Shown here: positions 24,087-32,886 of the stretch, one piece after another
Layout of the letters: every line of letters starts with the position of its first letter
How positions within the stretch are numbered: position 1 is the first letter of the stretch
Origin: Streptomyces sp. NBC_00271
GTDB taxonomy: Bacteria; Actinomycetota; Actinomycetes; Streptomycetales; Streptomycetaceae
Direction: 5' to 3'
DNA: 64,000 nucleotides
Assembly: GCF_036178845.1 (NCBI RefSeq)
Contig: NZ_CP108070.1
Location: 6,448,001 to 6,512,000, forward strand
Translations under genes and position numbers: made by a program
Notes under the pieces: generated by a model
The model's input: only the letters and a program-made list of their open reading frames with translations
Database searches by the model: none
Told to the model about the DNA's origin: nothing

Positions 24087-26510
24087 TCAGGCGGGGTGCC
24101 GCAGATCCTCCGTCGCCCCCACATGATCGAACAGCTCACCGTCGTCGCGTTCGACCAGCAGATACGCCTGCGCCTCCCCGACGTGGAAGTACATCCCGTG
24201 CAGCTCGAGCGCACCCTCCCGCAGGGCCCGCGCCACGGACTCGTGCGCCCGTAGATGCTCCAACTGCTGCACCACGTTGGTCAGACACAGCTGCTCCACC
24301 GCATCGGCCGGCGCCCGCCCGGCGAGCCGGGCCCAGGGACGGTTCTTGGCGGCCATCCGGTCCAGACTGGGCACCCCGTGCCGCAGCCACCGCTTGAGTG
24401 GGGTCTGCGCCGCGCCGGGCTCCGCGTTCAACAGGGCCTGCATGGCCCCGCATCCGGAGTGCCCGCACACCGTGATGGATCGCACATGCAGCACGTCCAC
24501 CGCGTACTCGATCGCCGCGGCCACCGAGTCGTCCCCGCTCTCCTCCCCGGGCTTCGGCACGAGGTTGCCCACGTTGCGTACGACGAACAGGTCGCCCGGA
24601 CCACTGGAGGTGATCATCGACGTGACGAGCCGCGAGTCGGCACAGGTCAGGAACAGCTGCGACGGCCGCTGCCCTTCCCGCGCCAGCCGTGCCAGCTCAC
24701 CCCGCACCAGGGGCGCGGTGTTGCGCTGGAACGCGCTGATTCCACGCGCCAGTTGATGCCCGCTCTGCCCGCTGCGGCCATCGGGCCCGGCGGCGCCGGA
24801 TGCACCGTCCGCGCCGTCCGGCGCCTCCGGCTCGTCTGTCGGGCCCGCCCCACCCGACCGGTCGTCGGCGGATGCGGGCTGCGGACCGGCGGAGGGTTCG
24901 CAGTGGTGGTTGCGCCATGGTGTCCAGGGGCGGCAGCGGCAGTGGGAGGGGCCCGCGGGCTCGGCGATCCGGGTGCCGGTCCGCCCGGTCAACTCGACCG
25001 TGCCACCTCGCGCGACATGCGCGTTCTGCCAGTCCTGCAGGGACTCGTATGCCGCGTGGTCCATGAACGATCCGTCCAACTCCAGGGCCACATGTGCCCC
25101 TTGAGGCATCAGGTGCAGGGTGCGGCTGAGCCGAGGCACCGCGAGGAACGTCAACTGCCCCCGTACTTGTACGTAATGGACTCCTCCTCTTTCTTCATGC
25201 GTGATGCGCGTGCGGGCGAGGCGGTGCAGGGCGACGGCGACGGCCATGGAGACTCCCAGCACCACGCCCTCGAGAACACCGAGGCACACGACGCCGAGCG
25301 TGGTGACGACGTACACCAGCACTTCGCGGTGGCGGGTGACCGTGCGGATGTGGTGCAGGGACACCATCTGGATGCCGACGGCCATCACCAGGGCGGCGAG
25401 CGATGCGAGGGGGATCAGCTCCAGGATCGGGACCATCAGCAGCGCGGCAACTACTACGAAAACGCCGTGCAGCATCGCGGAGTTCCGGCTCACGGCACCG
25501 GCTTGCACATTCGCCGAACTGCGCACGGCGACCCCGGCGACGGGCAGCCCGCCGAGCGCGCCGGAGACGACATTGGCGGCGCCCTGACCGAGCAACTCCC
25601 GGTTCAGGTCGGAGCGGCCCACCCGGGTTTGCTGCGCGGGCCGCCTCGCCACCAGCTTGTCCACGGCCACGGCGCCGAGCAGCGACTGCACACTGCACAC
25701 CAGCGTGACGGTGAGGACGGCGGCGGCGATCCCGAGCACCGGCCCCTCGGGCAGCCCGGCCAGCGCGTGGCTGCTCCAGGACGGCAGGTCGACCTTGGGC
25801 AGGACCAGCCCGGTGAGTGAGGCGGTCAGGGTGGCCCCTGCGACGGCGACGAGCGCGGCCGGCACGGTGCGCAGGGCGTGCCCCACCCGTCCGGGAATCC
25901 GTGGCCAGACGAAGAGGAGCGTCAGTGTCAGCACGCTCATCGAGACCGCCGCGGGGTGAACGTGCGCCAACTGGGCGGGTAGCGCGCGCAGGTTGTCGAG
26001 CACGGAGCTCTGCGGGGTGCCGCCCAGCACGATGTGCAGCTGGGCGACGGCGATGGTCACACCGATGCCGGCGAGCATGCCGTGCACGATCGCGGGGCTG
26101 ACGGCGAGCGCCGTGCGGGCCACGCGCAGGCATCCCAGGCCCAGCTGGGCGACTCCGGCGAGGACGGTGATGGCGCAGGTCGCACGCCATCCGTAGCGGT
26201 GGATGAGCTCGGCAGTGACGACCGTGAGCCCGGCGGCGGGCCCGCTCACCTGGAGCGGTGAGCCGCCGAGCCGGGCGGCGACGATTCCGCCCACGGCGGC
26301 GGCGACGAGGCCCGACTGGAGCGGCGCGCCGGTGGCGAGCGCGATGCCGAGGGACAGGGGCAGGGCGATCAGGAAGACCGCGATCGAGGCTGACAGATCG
26401 GCGCCCGCGATACGGAATCGGCGGGGCGGGGTCGGCGGGGGGCTGTGGGGTTGGTGGATGCGCCTGGGCCGAGTCGAGTCGGCGGCGCGAGTGGGGACGC
26501 AGGCAGGCAT
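24087..26510 (-). CDS. SulP anion transporter fused to beta-carbonic anhydrase
   Basis: 807 residues. The SulP membrane domain spans about residues 35-430 (IALPLSLGIALATGAPLQSG, LQVSGPAAGLTVV, LGGLPVAGVAVRSSAN). It is followed by a STAS-like domain (about 440-535), a linker, and a beta-carbonic anhydrase (about 590-805). Its zinc ligands are seen in FLTCADSRL (Cys, Asp, Arg) and CGHSGCG (His, Cys). It likely moves bicarbonate and interconverts it with CO2 in one protein. The ATG at 26508-26510 has a perfect GGAGGAG; a longer upstream frame lacks support. The fusion is known in Streptomyces and other bacteria. Confidence 0.93.
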   Translation of the reverse strand: MPACVPTRAADSTRPRRIHQPHSPPPTPPRRFRIAGADLSASIAVFLIALPLSLGIALATGAPLQSGLVAAAVGGIVAARLGGSPLQVSGPAAGLTVVTAELIHRYGWRATCAITVLAGVAQLGLGCLRVARTALAVSPAIVHGMLAGIGVTIAVAQLHIVLGGTPQSSVLDNLRALPAQLAHVHPAAVSMSVLTLTLLFVWPRIPGRVGHALRTVPAALVAVAGATLTASLTGLVLPKVDLPSWSSHALAGLPEGPVLGIAAAVLTVTLVCSVQSLLGAVAVDKLVARRPAQQTRVGRSDLNRELLGQGAANVVSGALGGLPVAGVAVRSSANVQAGAVSRNSAMLHGVFVVVAALLMVPILELIPLASLAALVMAVGIQMVSLHHIRTVTRHREVLVYVVTTLGVVCLGVLEGVVLGVSMAVAVALHRLARTRITHEERGGVHYVQVRGQLTFLAVPRLSRTLHLMPQGAHVALELDGSFMDHAAYESLQDWQNAHVARGGTVELTGRTGTRIAEPAGPSHCRCRPWTPWRNHHCEPSAGPQPASADDRSGGAGPTDEPEAPDGADGASGAAGPDGRSGQSGHQLARGISAFQRNTAPLVRGELARLAREGQRPSQLFLTCADSRLVTSMITSSGPGDLFVVRNVGNLVPKPGEESGDDSVAAAIEYAVDVLHVRSITVCGHSGCGAMQALLNAEPGAAQTPLKRWLRHGVPSLDRMAAKNRPWARLAGRAPADAVEQLCLTNVVQQLEHLRAHESVARALREGALELHGMYFHVGEAQAYLLVERDDGELFDHVGATEDLRHPA

Positions 26511-26844
26511 TCCCGTCTCCTCCGGGGCAGCGCGGTCGCGGAATTGGTGGTCCCCGTCCAGGGAGGACGGGGGCAGATCGCGGCCGTGGGTCACGGCGTG
26601 CAGCGGCGGGACTTTCAATATTCGGTAAATGGATCGTAATCCAGAGTAAAGCCCACATGCGGACTTTAGTGGCAAATGGGGCAGTACTTCACTCTCGTGG
26701 GTGAAGCGGGCTTTTTATCGGCTTGTCGTATTTATTCAATCTCGGCCTCGTGCGACCTTGACGGCGCTGTCGGCATTTCGACGCACAGCACCCTAGAACG
26801 CCCAAAGCGGCGTTGCTCTGACAGAAGGAAGAAGGTGGGCGGAG
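26511..26844. promoter_or_regulatory. Divergent promoter region, AT-rich
   Basis: A marked AT-rich stretch (about 26600-26760) between the SulP-CA gene and the lipoprotein gene. It contains the dyad CTTCAC-N8-GTGAAG near 26688-26707. No gene is supported here. The base composition suggests promoters for both genes. Confidence 0.45.
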
Positions 26845-28107
26845 ATGGCCGCCACCCAGAGGATCGCCGCGGGCGTAGCAGTCGCCGCGGCCTGCGCCAC
26901 GGCGCTCGCCGGCTGCGCCACCGGCTCCAAGGAAGGCACGCACGGCGCGAACGAGGCGGAGGGGGCCCCGGCGCCCCAGAGCGCGGTCCGCCTGATCGGC
27001 GACGGCTCCACCGCGTACACCGGAGCGCAGCCGCATCTGCCCAAGCCCGAGCGGCTGAAGCCCGGCCAGAAGCCCCCGCAGTTCGTGGTCTTCTCGTGGG
27101 ACGGCGCCGGCGAGGACAGTCAGAAGCTCTTTTCGCACTTTCGCGAGGTCGCCAAGGCCAACGGGGCGACGATGACCTACTTCCTGAGCGGCGTGTACCT
27201 GCTGCCGGAGGACAAGCGCGAGCTGTACAAGCCGCCGGAGCACTCGCCGGGCAGCTCGGAGATCGGCTTCAACGACGAGAAGGGCATCAAGGACACCGTC
27301 GAGCAGCTACGCGGTGCATGGCTGGAGGGCAACGAGATCGGCACGCACTTCAATGGCCACTTCTGTGGACCGGACGGCGGTGTCGGCGAATGGTCGGTCG
27401 CGGAGTGGAAGAGCGAGATCGCCCAGGCGAAGGCGTTCGTGAAGTCCTGGAAGACCAACGCGGCCATGAAGAACGCGGCTCCGCTGCCCTTCGACTACGA
27501 CAAGGAGCTCATCGGCGCCCGCACGCCCTGCCTGGAGGGCCAGAAGAACTTCATGAAGGCGGCCCGGCAGCTGGGCTTCCGCTATGACACCAGCGGCGTC
27601 AACAACCAGGTCTGGCCCAAGAAGAAGAACGGCCTGTGGGACCTGTCGATGCAGCTGGTCCCCTTCCCCGGGCACACCTTCGAGCAGCTCACCATGGACT
27701 ACAACTTCATGGTCAACCAGTCGGGCACAAAGACCCAGGGCGACCCCGACAAGCGGGAGTACTGGGGCAATCAGATGCGTGACGGCCTGCTCAAGGGCTT
27801 CGACCGCGCCTACGACGGCAACCGTGCGCCGCTGATCATCGGCAACCACTTCGAGTCCTGGAACGGCGGCACCTACATGCGTGCCATCGACCAGGTCGTG
27901 GAGAACGTCTGCAACAAGCCCGACGTCCGCTGTGTCTCCTTCCGGCAACTGGCCGACTGGCTCGACGCCCAGGACCCGACCACGCTGGACAGGCTGCGCG
28001 GCCTCAACGTCGGAGAGGTTCCGAAGCAGGGCTGGGCGTCCTTCCTGTCGGGCCGCCCCGCCCCGGCCCCGAAGGGCATCCCCGGGGCGCCGGCCCTCAA
28101 GCCGTAG
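26845..28107 (+). CDS. Lipoprotein with polysaccharide deacetylase-like fold
   Basis: 420 residues. The signal peptide ends in the lipobox LAGC (Cys24). The mature protein begins with FVVFSWDGAGED near residue 82, then GNEIGTHFNGHFCG and ARTPCLEGQ, and ends with IIGNHFESWNGGTYM. This resembles the NodB fold: a metal Asp in SWDG and a His pair in THFNGH. The motifs are not those of standard chitin deacetylases, so activity is uncertain. It acts at the outer face of the membrane. The 3' end overlaps the converging CooC-like gene by 11 bases. Confidence 0.85.
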   Translation: MAATQRIAAGVAVAAACATALAGCATGSKEGTHGANEAEGAPAPQSAVRLIGDGSTAYTGAQPHLPKPERLKPGQKPPQFVVFSWDGAGEDSQKLFSHFREVAKANGATMTYFLSGVYLLPEDKRELYKPPEHSPGSSEIGFNDEKGIKDTVEQLRGAWLEGNEIGTHFNGHFCGPDGGVGEWSVAEWKSEIAQAKAFVKSWKTNAAMKNAAPLPFDYDKELIGARTPCLEGQKNFMKAARQLGFRYDTSGVNNQVWPKKKNGLWDLSMQLVPFPGHTFEQLTMDYNFMVNQSGTKTQGDPDKREYWGNQMRDGLLKGFDRAYDGNRAPLIIGNHFESWNGGTYMRAIDQVVENVCNKPDVRCVSFRQLADWLDAQDPTTLDRLRGLNVGEVPKQGWASFLSGRPAPAPKGIPGAPALKP

Positions 28108-29077
28108 CCACCAGTCCCTCTCCCAGCACGAAACCGGGGTCGACCTGCGCCGCCAGGTCGGCCCCGGTCCTCTCGTTGCCCCAGCTGCCCGCGTTCTTCA
28201 GGTGGAAGTGCACCATCTGGCGCGTGTAGCGCTCCCAGTCCCGCAGGTCGTACGTGGCGTCGGCGGCGGTCTGCAAGGTGCGCAGGGAGCGGCGGTTGGC
28301 GTCCTCCAGGAGCTCGAACCGGGGTGGGCGGCCCTTCTCCATGGCGCGCACCCAGTCCGAGTGCCCGACTGTGACCAGGAGGTCGTCACCGACCTCGGCG
28401 CGGAGGAAGTCGATGTCGTCCTGGCCCTGCACCTTGTTGCCGACGACTTTCAGGATGACTCCGAAGTCGCGGGCGTACTCCTTGTACTGCCGATAGACGG
28501 AGACTCCCTTCCGGGTCGGCTCGGCGACGAGGAACGTGATGTCGAAGCGGGTGAACATGCCGGACGCGAAGGAGTCTGAGCCCGCCGTCATGTCGACGAC
28601 GACGTACTCGCTCTGGCCGTCGACGAGATGGTTCAGGCAGAGCTCCACTGCACCGGTCTTGGAGTGGTAGCAGGCCACTCCCAAATCGGCCTCGCTGAAC
28701 GGGCCGGTGACCATCAAACGGACGGCGCCGCCGTCGAGTTCCACCGGCCGCGCACAGGCGTCGTACACCGGATTGTTCTCGCGCACCCGCAGCAGTCGGG
28801 ACCCCTCACCGGGCGGGGTCGTCTTGATCATCGTCTCGGCGGACGTGATCCGCGGATTGGAGCCGCGCAGGTAGTCCTTGATCAGCTTTAGCCGCGGGCC
28901 CATGGCGGGCAGCCCGGCGGCCACCACTTCGTCGAGGCCGAGAGCGGCCCCCAGGTGTTGGTTGATGTCGGCGTCCACCGCGACGACCGGCGATCCCGAG
29001 GCCGCGAGGTGGCGGATGAAGAGGGAGGACAGGGTCGTCTTGCCGCTGCCGCCCTTCCCTACGAAAGCAATTTTCAT
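28097..29077 (-). CDS. CooC/MinD-family ATPase
   Basis: 326 residues. KIAFVGKGGSGKTTLSSLF at the N-terminus is a deviant Walker A with signature Lys. VVAVDADINQHLGAALG is the switch I segment and VVVDMTAGSDSFASGMF the Walker B region. CooC-type ATPases insert metal into enzymes. Here no metalloenzyme lies nearby and the Cys pair of CooC is not evident, so the client is unknown. ATG 29077 is chosen; GTG 29083 is possible. It is divergent from a Fic-like gene 101 bases away. Confidence 0.87.
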   Translation of the reverse strand: MKIAFVGKGGSGKTTLSSLFIRHLAASGSPVVAVDADINQHLGAALGLDEVVAAGLPAMGPRLKLIKDYLRGSNPRITSAETMIKTTPPGEGSRLLRVRENNPVYDACARPVELDGGAVRLMVTGPFSEADLGVACYHSKTGAVELCLNHLVDGQSEYVVVDMTAGSDSFASGMFTRFDITFLVAEPTRKGVSVYRQYKEYARDFGVILKVVGNKVQGQDDIDFLRAEVGDDLLVTVGHSDWVRAMEKGRPPRFELLEDANRRSLRTLQTAADATYDLRDWERYTRQMVHFHLKNAGSWGNERTGADLAAQVDPGFVLGEGLVATA

Positions 29078-29178
29078 GTTCACCAAGGGTAGTGGGATGA
29101 TTGCGCACAGTGCCCTGGTGACGTGAAGAAGACCACTCCTTCGTGGGGTGGGCCGCCGGGGTGCGTAGGGTCGTACTC

Positions 29179-30003
29179 ATGAGTACGACAGGCGCGACCG
29201 CCGATCCGCTCGCGGCCCTGGGCTCGCTGCCCGGCGTGGCCGAATCCGTCGAGTCCGTCCGCAAGGCGGTGGACCGGGTCTACGGACACCGGATCATGCG
29301 GCGCCGCAGCAACGAGATCACTTCCGAGGCCGCACTGCGGGGCGCCCGTGGTTCCGCGGCGCTGTCCGGCGCCGACTGGGCCCTCGAAGAGGTACGCCGC
29401 CGCACCGACTTCAGCGGTGACGACGAGGCCCACACGGTCGGCGCTGCCCTGCGGCTGACCGCGGAGGCGGGCCAACTCCTGTCCATCTGGCGACAGTCGC
29501 CCCTCCGGGTGCTGGCCCGGCTGCACCTCGTCGCGGCCGCGGGCCAGGAGGACACCGTCGGCAGGCCCCGCCAGGAGGGCGAACCGGTCGACGAGCCGCT
29601 CGTCGAGCTGCCCCTGCCGGACGCGACCGAGGTGGCGGGCCGACTCGAAGGGCTCTCGCAGCTGATCATCGCGGGTGGTTCGGCGCCGGCCCTGGTGACG
29701 GCTGCCGTCGTGCACGGCGAACTGCTCGCCCTGCGCCCCTTCGGCACCCACAACGGCCTGGTCGCACGCGCGGCCGAGCGCATCGTCCTGGTCGGCAGCG
29801 GCCTCGACCCCAAATCCGTCTGCCCGGCGGAGGTCGGTCACGCCGAGCCGGGCCGCGCGGCCTACCTGGCGGCACTGGAAGGCTATGTCTCCGGCACCCC
29901 GGAGGGCATGGCGACCTGGATCGCCCACTGCGGCAGGGCGATCGAACTGGGAGCCAGGGAGTCGACAGCCGTCTGCGAGGCGCTTCAGCGCGGCGCGGCG
30001 TAA
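29179..30003 (+). CDS. Fic-like fold protein with a degenerate active site
   Basis: 274 residues. Residues about 175-210 (VVHGELLALRPFGTHNGLVARAAERI) align with the Fic motif HxFxx(G)NGR region. However, the catalytic His is replaced by Arg (RPF) and the Arg after NG by Leu. The fold is suggested by helices on either side. AMPylation activity is therefore doubtful. It has been listed elsewhere as an oxidoreductase, for which I see no motif. The neighbouring CooC-like ATPase gene is divergent; a shared role is possible. Confidence 0.7.
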   Translation: MSTTGATADPLAALGSLPGVAESVESVRKAVDRVYGHRIMRRRSNEITSEAALRGARGSAALSGADWALEEVRRRTDFSGDDEAHTVGAALRLTAEAGQLLSIWRQSPLRVLARLHLVAAAGQEDTVGRPRQEGEPVDEPLVELPLPDATEVAGRLEGLSQLIIAGGSAPALVTAAVVHGELLALRPFGTHNGLVARAAERIVLVGSGLDPKSVCPAEVGHAEPGRAAYLAALEGYVSGTPEGMATWIAHCGRAIELGARESTAVCEALQRGAA

Positions 30004-30019
30004 GTCTCAGGACAGGGTT

Positions 30020-30047
30020 GCGGCGGTACGAGTTTTCGTACCGCCGC
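30020..30047. terminator. Perfect 12-bp hairpin after the Fic-like gene
   Basis: GCGGCGGTACGA and TCGTACCGCCGC around GTTT, 17 bases past the stop. It may serve the gene or an RNA coming from the other side. Confidence 0.85.
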
Positions 30048-30250
30048 TGGCATGCTCACCGGGTTACCAAGCGTCCTCGATATTTGCCCATCAGGTCGGG
30101 AACTCCTGCCCGTCACCTGGTGCGGCTGGCCCGTAATCGACGGGTCGACGTCGCGTGGGTGCTCGATGTCCATGCGCGGTCCGTGGGGCCTTGGTTGCGT
30201 TTGAAGGTGATCCTTTCGGATGTCCTTGGTCTCGCGGGCCGTTAAACCCT
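30048..30250 (-). ncRNA. Candidate structured RNA (possible 6S-like), strand uncertain
   Basis: No ORF with protein character fills 30048-30361. The interval folds locally: CAGGT/ACCTG enclosing CGGG/CCCG (30092-30120), CCCGT/ACGGG (30130-30144), an ATCC-GAAA-GGAT hairpin on the minus strand (30210-30221), and ACCAAG near one end that can pair with CTTGGT near the other. As I recall, the S. coelicolor 6S RNA lies near SCO3559, which would be this place. A minus transcript would end in the 30020-30047 hairpin. The fold is not a clean 6S rod, hence low confidence. Confidence 0.25.
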
Positions 30251-30361
30251 TTCTACTCCTGGTCCAGAGGAAGCGGAACCCCTGGCTGTACTTCTTTACT
30301 TTTAGGTTCAAATGGGAGTGAATCGGGACGTAGATGTGCCGCACGCACACGCGTGACGCGC

Positions 30362-31195
30362 TCACACCACCGGCGTGCGCCGTTTGCTCGCGTACCAGAC
30401 CAGTCCCGCCGTGGCCGCCGCCGCTCCTATCGCGGCCGCCGCGACGAGCGCCGGACGCGGCGGCACCGACAGCGCGGGCAGTCGCTGCTTGAGCCGGACC
30501 GGCCGGTGGAAGTCCAGAATCGGCCACGAGCGGGCAAGCGCCTCGCGGCGCAGCGCACGGTCCGGATTCACCGCATGGGGATGGCCTACGGCCTCCAGCA
30601 TCGGAACGTCGGTCGCGGAGTCGCTGTAGGCGTAGCAGCGCGAGAGGTCGTACCCCTCGGAGGCGGCCAGCTCCTTGACCGCCTCGGCCTTCGTCGGCCC
30701 GTACGCGTAGTACTCCACTTCTCCGGTGAAGCAGCCGTCCTCGCCGACGACCATGCGCGTGGCCACCACCCGGTCCGCGCCGAGCAGCTCTCCGATCGGC
30801 TCGACCACTTCCGCCCCGGACGTGGAGACGATCACGACGTCGCGCCCGGCGGTGTGGTGCTCCTCGATGAGGGAGGCGGCCTCGTCGTAAATGATCGGGT
30901 CGATCAGGTCGTGCAGCGTCTCGGCGACGATCTCCCTGACCTGCTGGACGTTCCAGCCCCGGCACAGCGCGGACAGGTATGCGCGCATCCGCTCCATCTG
31001 ATCGTGGTCCGCGCCGCCCGCCATGAACACGAACTGGGCATATGCGGTGCGCAACACGGCCCTTCGGTTGATCAGCCCGCCTTGGTAGAACGACTTGCTG
31101 AACGTGAGCGTGCTCGACTTCGCAATGACCGTCTTGTCCAGGTCAAAGAAGGCTGCCGTGCGAGGCAAGGAGTGGTTTTCCACGAGCCCGAGCAT
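30362..31195 (-). CDS. HAD-IB family phosphatase with C-terminal membrane anchor
   Basis: 277 residues. AFFDLDKTVIA (about 15-25) is HAD motif I, VIVSTSGAEVV motif II, and YAYSDSATDVPML motif IV, as in SerB-like HAD-IB proteins. A hydrophobic helix near the end (ALVAAAAIGAAAATAGLVWY) anchors it to the membrane with the enzyme in the cytoplasm. The orthologue position is next to ssd (Rv3661-like). In Streptomyces such proteins are called morphological differentiation-associated; the substrate is unknown. Confidence 0.9.
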   Translation of the reverse strand: MLGLVENHSLPRTAAFFDLDKTVIAKSSTLTFSKSFYQGGLINRRAVLRTAYAQFVFMAGGADHDQMERMRAYLSALCRGWNVQQVREIVAETLHDLIDPIIYDEAASLIEEHHTAGRDVVIVSTSGAEVVEPIGELLGADRVVATRMVVGEDGCFTGEVEYYAYGPTKAEAVKELAASEGYDLSRCYAYSDSATDVPMLEAVGHPHAVNPDRALRREALARSWPILDFHRPVRLKQRLPALSVPPRPALVAAAAIGAAAATAGLVWYASKRRTPVV

Positions 31196-31791
31196 ATGCG
31201 CCCACCATTCGGGCTAGTGTGGGGCGCGTGGGTTTGCCTGAGAGGGCTCTCGGGTACACCATGGAAGTCACGGATCGTTCGCGACCGTGCTAACCCGGTC
31301 CGGCTCCTCCCCCCCCGAGTCGGCCGTGGGGACGACCCCCGCTCTCCCCCCCGGCGGGGGTCGTCGCATGTCCGGATGGGTTTTTCCCCTCTTTCGCGCG
31401 GCCCCGGGACCCCGTTGTCACCGCTGTGGCCGCTCCTTCGGCGCGCTCATGATTCGTCACTCTGCGTATCCGTGAGACTGCTCTGTGGAAGTCACAGGCG
31501 ACTCATTGGTATGGGTGAAGGCGATATTCACAACCACTGAGTTGTCCACAGTTATCGACCAAGATCCACACGATTTTCTGGATCGCTGCACCGTGATTCC
31601 AGCGCGTCCCGCTCGCGGCGAGTTCCTCGCGACAAGTTCATGGCGGGTTCCGTTTGTCGGACGCGTTTGGCCGGTTCGTATCGGCCGTTCATATGGAGGC
31701 CGCTCGCCGGTTCTTCACACGAGCGGGAATCGCGGGTCCGCAGAGGACCTTGCGAGCTCCGCGCAAGGAGCAGCGAAGGGGGCTGGAGATC
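31196..31791. other. Long leader/intergenic region before ssd with structured elements
   Basis: No gene is supported. ACGGATCG-TTCG-CGACCGT near 31270-31290 is a UUCG-tetraloop hairpin with one bulge, followed by the 31331-31365 hairpin and a T5 run at about 31381. Such a series could be a leader RNA or a small RNA. An in-frame ATG at 31693 could extend ssd. Confidence 0.4.
31331..31365 (+). terminator. 12-bp hairpin, terminator or attenuator
   Basis: GACGACCCCCGC paired with GCGGGGGTCGTC around 11 bases. TTTTTCCCC follows after about 15 bases. It lies between two genes that do not end here on this strand, so it would end a leader or a small RNA. Confidence 0.55.
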
Positions 31792-32886
31792 GTGGCGGGA
31801 GCCATCACACACGACCTGCCGCCCGCCGCCGACGGGCGGCAGGGCGGACCATTGATTGTCACGGAGGACGCCGAACTCCTCGACGACCTGCTGCGCCTGT
31901 GCGCCGCGGCGGGCGCGAGGCCGGAGGTCCACCACGGGGTGCCTGAGGGCCGCGGCAGCTGGGAGGCGGCACCGCTCGTCCTGGTCGGCGACGACGCGGC
32001 GTGGCGCCTACGCGGAGCAGCGCGCCGACGCGGAGTCGTGCTGGTCGGCCGGGACCAGGACGACTCCGGCGTCTGGAAACGGGCTGTCGAGATCGGAGCC
32101 GACCACGTCCTGATGCTTCCGGACGGCGAGCAGTGGCTCGTCGACCGCATCGCCGACGTGGCCGAGGGAGTCGGCCGACCCGCGCTGACCGTCGGCGTGA
32201 TCGGCGGCCGCGGCGGGGCCGGAGCCTCCACGCTGGCGTGCGCGCTCGCCGTCACCTCTGCGCGCGAGGGACGCCGCACCCTGCTCGTGGACGCGGATCC
32301 CCTGGGTGGCGGACTCGACGTACTCCTGGGCGGAGAGGCCGCCGAAGGCCTGCGCTGGCCGGCGTTCGCCGCCTCCCGTGGCAGGGTCGGCGGCGGCGCC
32401 CTGGAGGAGTCCCTTCCCGAACTGCACGCGCTGCGCGTCCTCAGCTGGGACCGCGGCGACTCCGTCACCATCCCGGCGCAGGCCGTCCGCGCGGTGCTGG
32501 CCGCCGCCAGACGGCGCGGCGGCACCGTGGTCGTCGACCTGCCCCGCCGCGTCGACGAAGGAGTAGCGGAAGCCCTCGCCCAGCTCGACCTCGGGCTGCT
32601 GGTCGTCCCCGCCGATCTGCGCGCCGTCGCGGCGGCCAAACGGGTGGCGTCCGTGGTCGGCATGGTCCTGCGCGACCTGCGCGTCGCGGTCCGCGGCCCC
32701 TACGCGCCCGGCCTCGACGACCGTGAAGTGGCCCGCCTGCTCGGACTGCCACTCGTCGGCGAAGTGCCCGCGGAGTCCGCGCCGCTGGACGCCGCCATGC
32801 CACCCGGGGGAGCGGCGCGGGGGCCGCTCGCAAGGTTCTGCAGGGCCTTCTGGCAGCGGGTTCCGGTGGAAGGCGGGGGCGTATGA
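31792..32886 (+). CDS. ssd: Septum site-determining protein Ssd (MinD/FlhG-like ATPase, CpaE-like)
   Basis: 364 residues. A receiver-like N-domain is followed by a MinD/CpaE ATPase domain starting about residue 130: VGVIGGRGGAGASTLACALA is a Walker A in which the conserved Lys position reads Ala/Ser (GGAGAST), as in Ssd/CpaE. LLVDADPLGGGLDVLLG follows. Ssd links septation to the Tad locus and is Rv3660c in M. tuberculosis. GTG 31792 is preceded by GGAG; ATG 31693 with a longer tail is an alternative. The stop overlaps the tadA start (ATGA). Confidence 0.9.
   Translation: MAGAITHDLPPAADGRQGGPLIVTEDAELLDDLLRLCAAAGARPEVHHGVPEGRGSWEAAPLVLVGDDAAWRLRGAARRRGVVLVGRDQDDSGVWKRAVEIGADHVLMLPDGEQWLVDRIADVAEGVGRPALTVGVIGGRGGAGASTLACALAVTSAREGRRTLLVDADPLGGGLDVLLGGEAAEGLRWPAFAASRGRVGGGALEESLPELHALRVLSWDRGDSVTIPAQAVRAVLAAARRRGGTVVVDLPRRVDEGVAEALAQLDLGLLVVPADLRAVAAAKRVASVVGMVLRDLRVAVRGPYAPGLDDREVARLLGLPLVGEVPAESAPLDAAMPPGGAARGPLARFCRAFWQRVPVEGGGV

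Noticed and set aside
23717..24214. Minus-strand 165-codon ORF upstream of acs
   Set aside because: Overlaps the SulP-CA 3' end in another frame and reads as low-complexity Arg/Gly/Cys; no start signal.
31230..31320. TPP riboswitch before ssd, because of CTGAGAGGG
   Set aside because: Only the CTGAGA box is there; the second conserved part (ACCTGATCTGG and TAATGCCAGCG) is missing and no thiamine gene follows.
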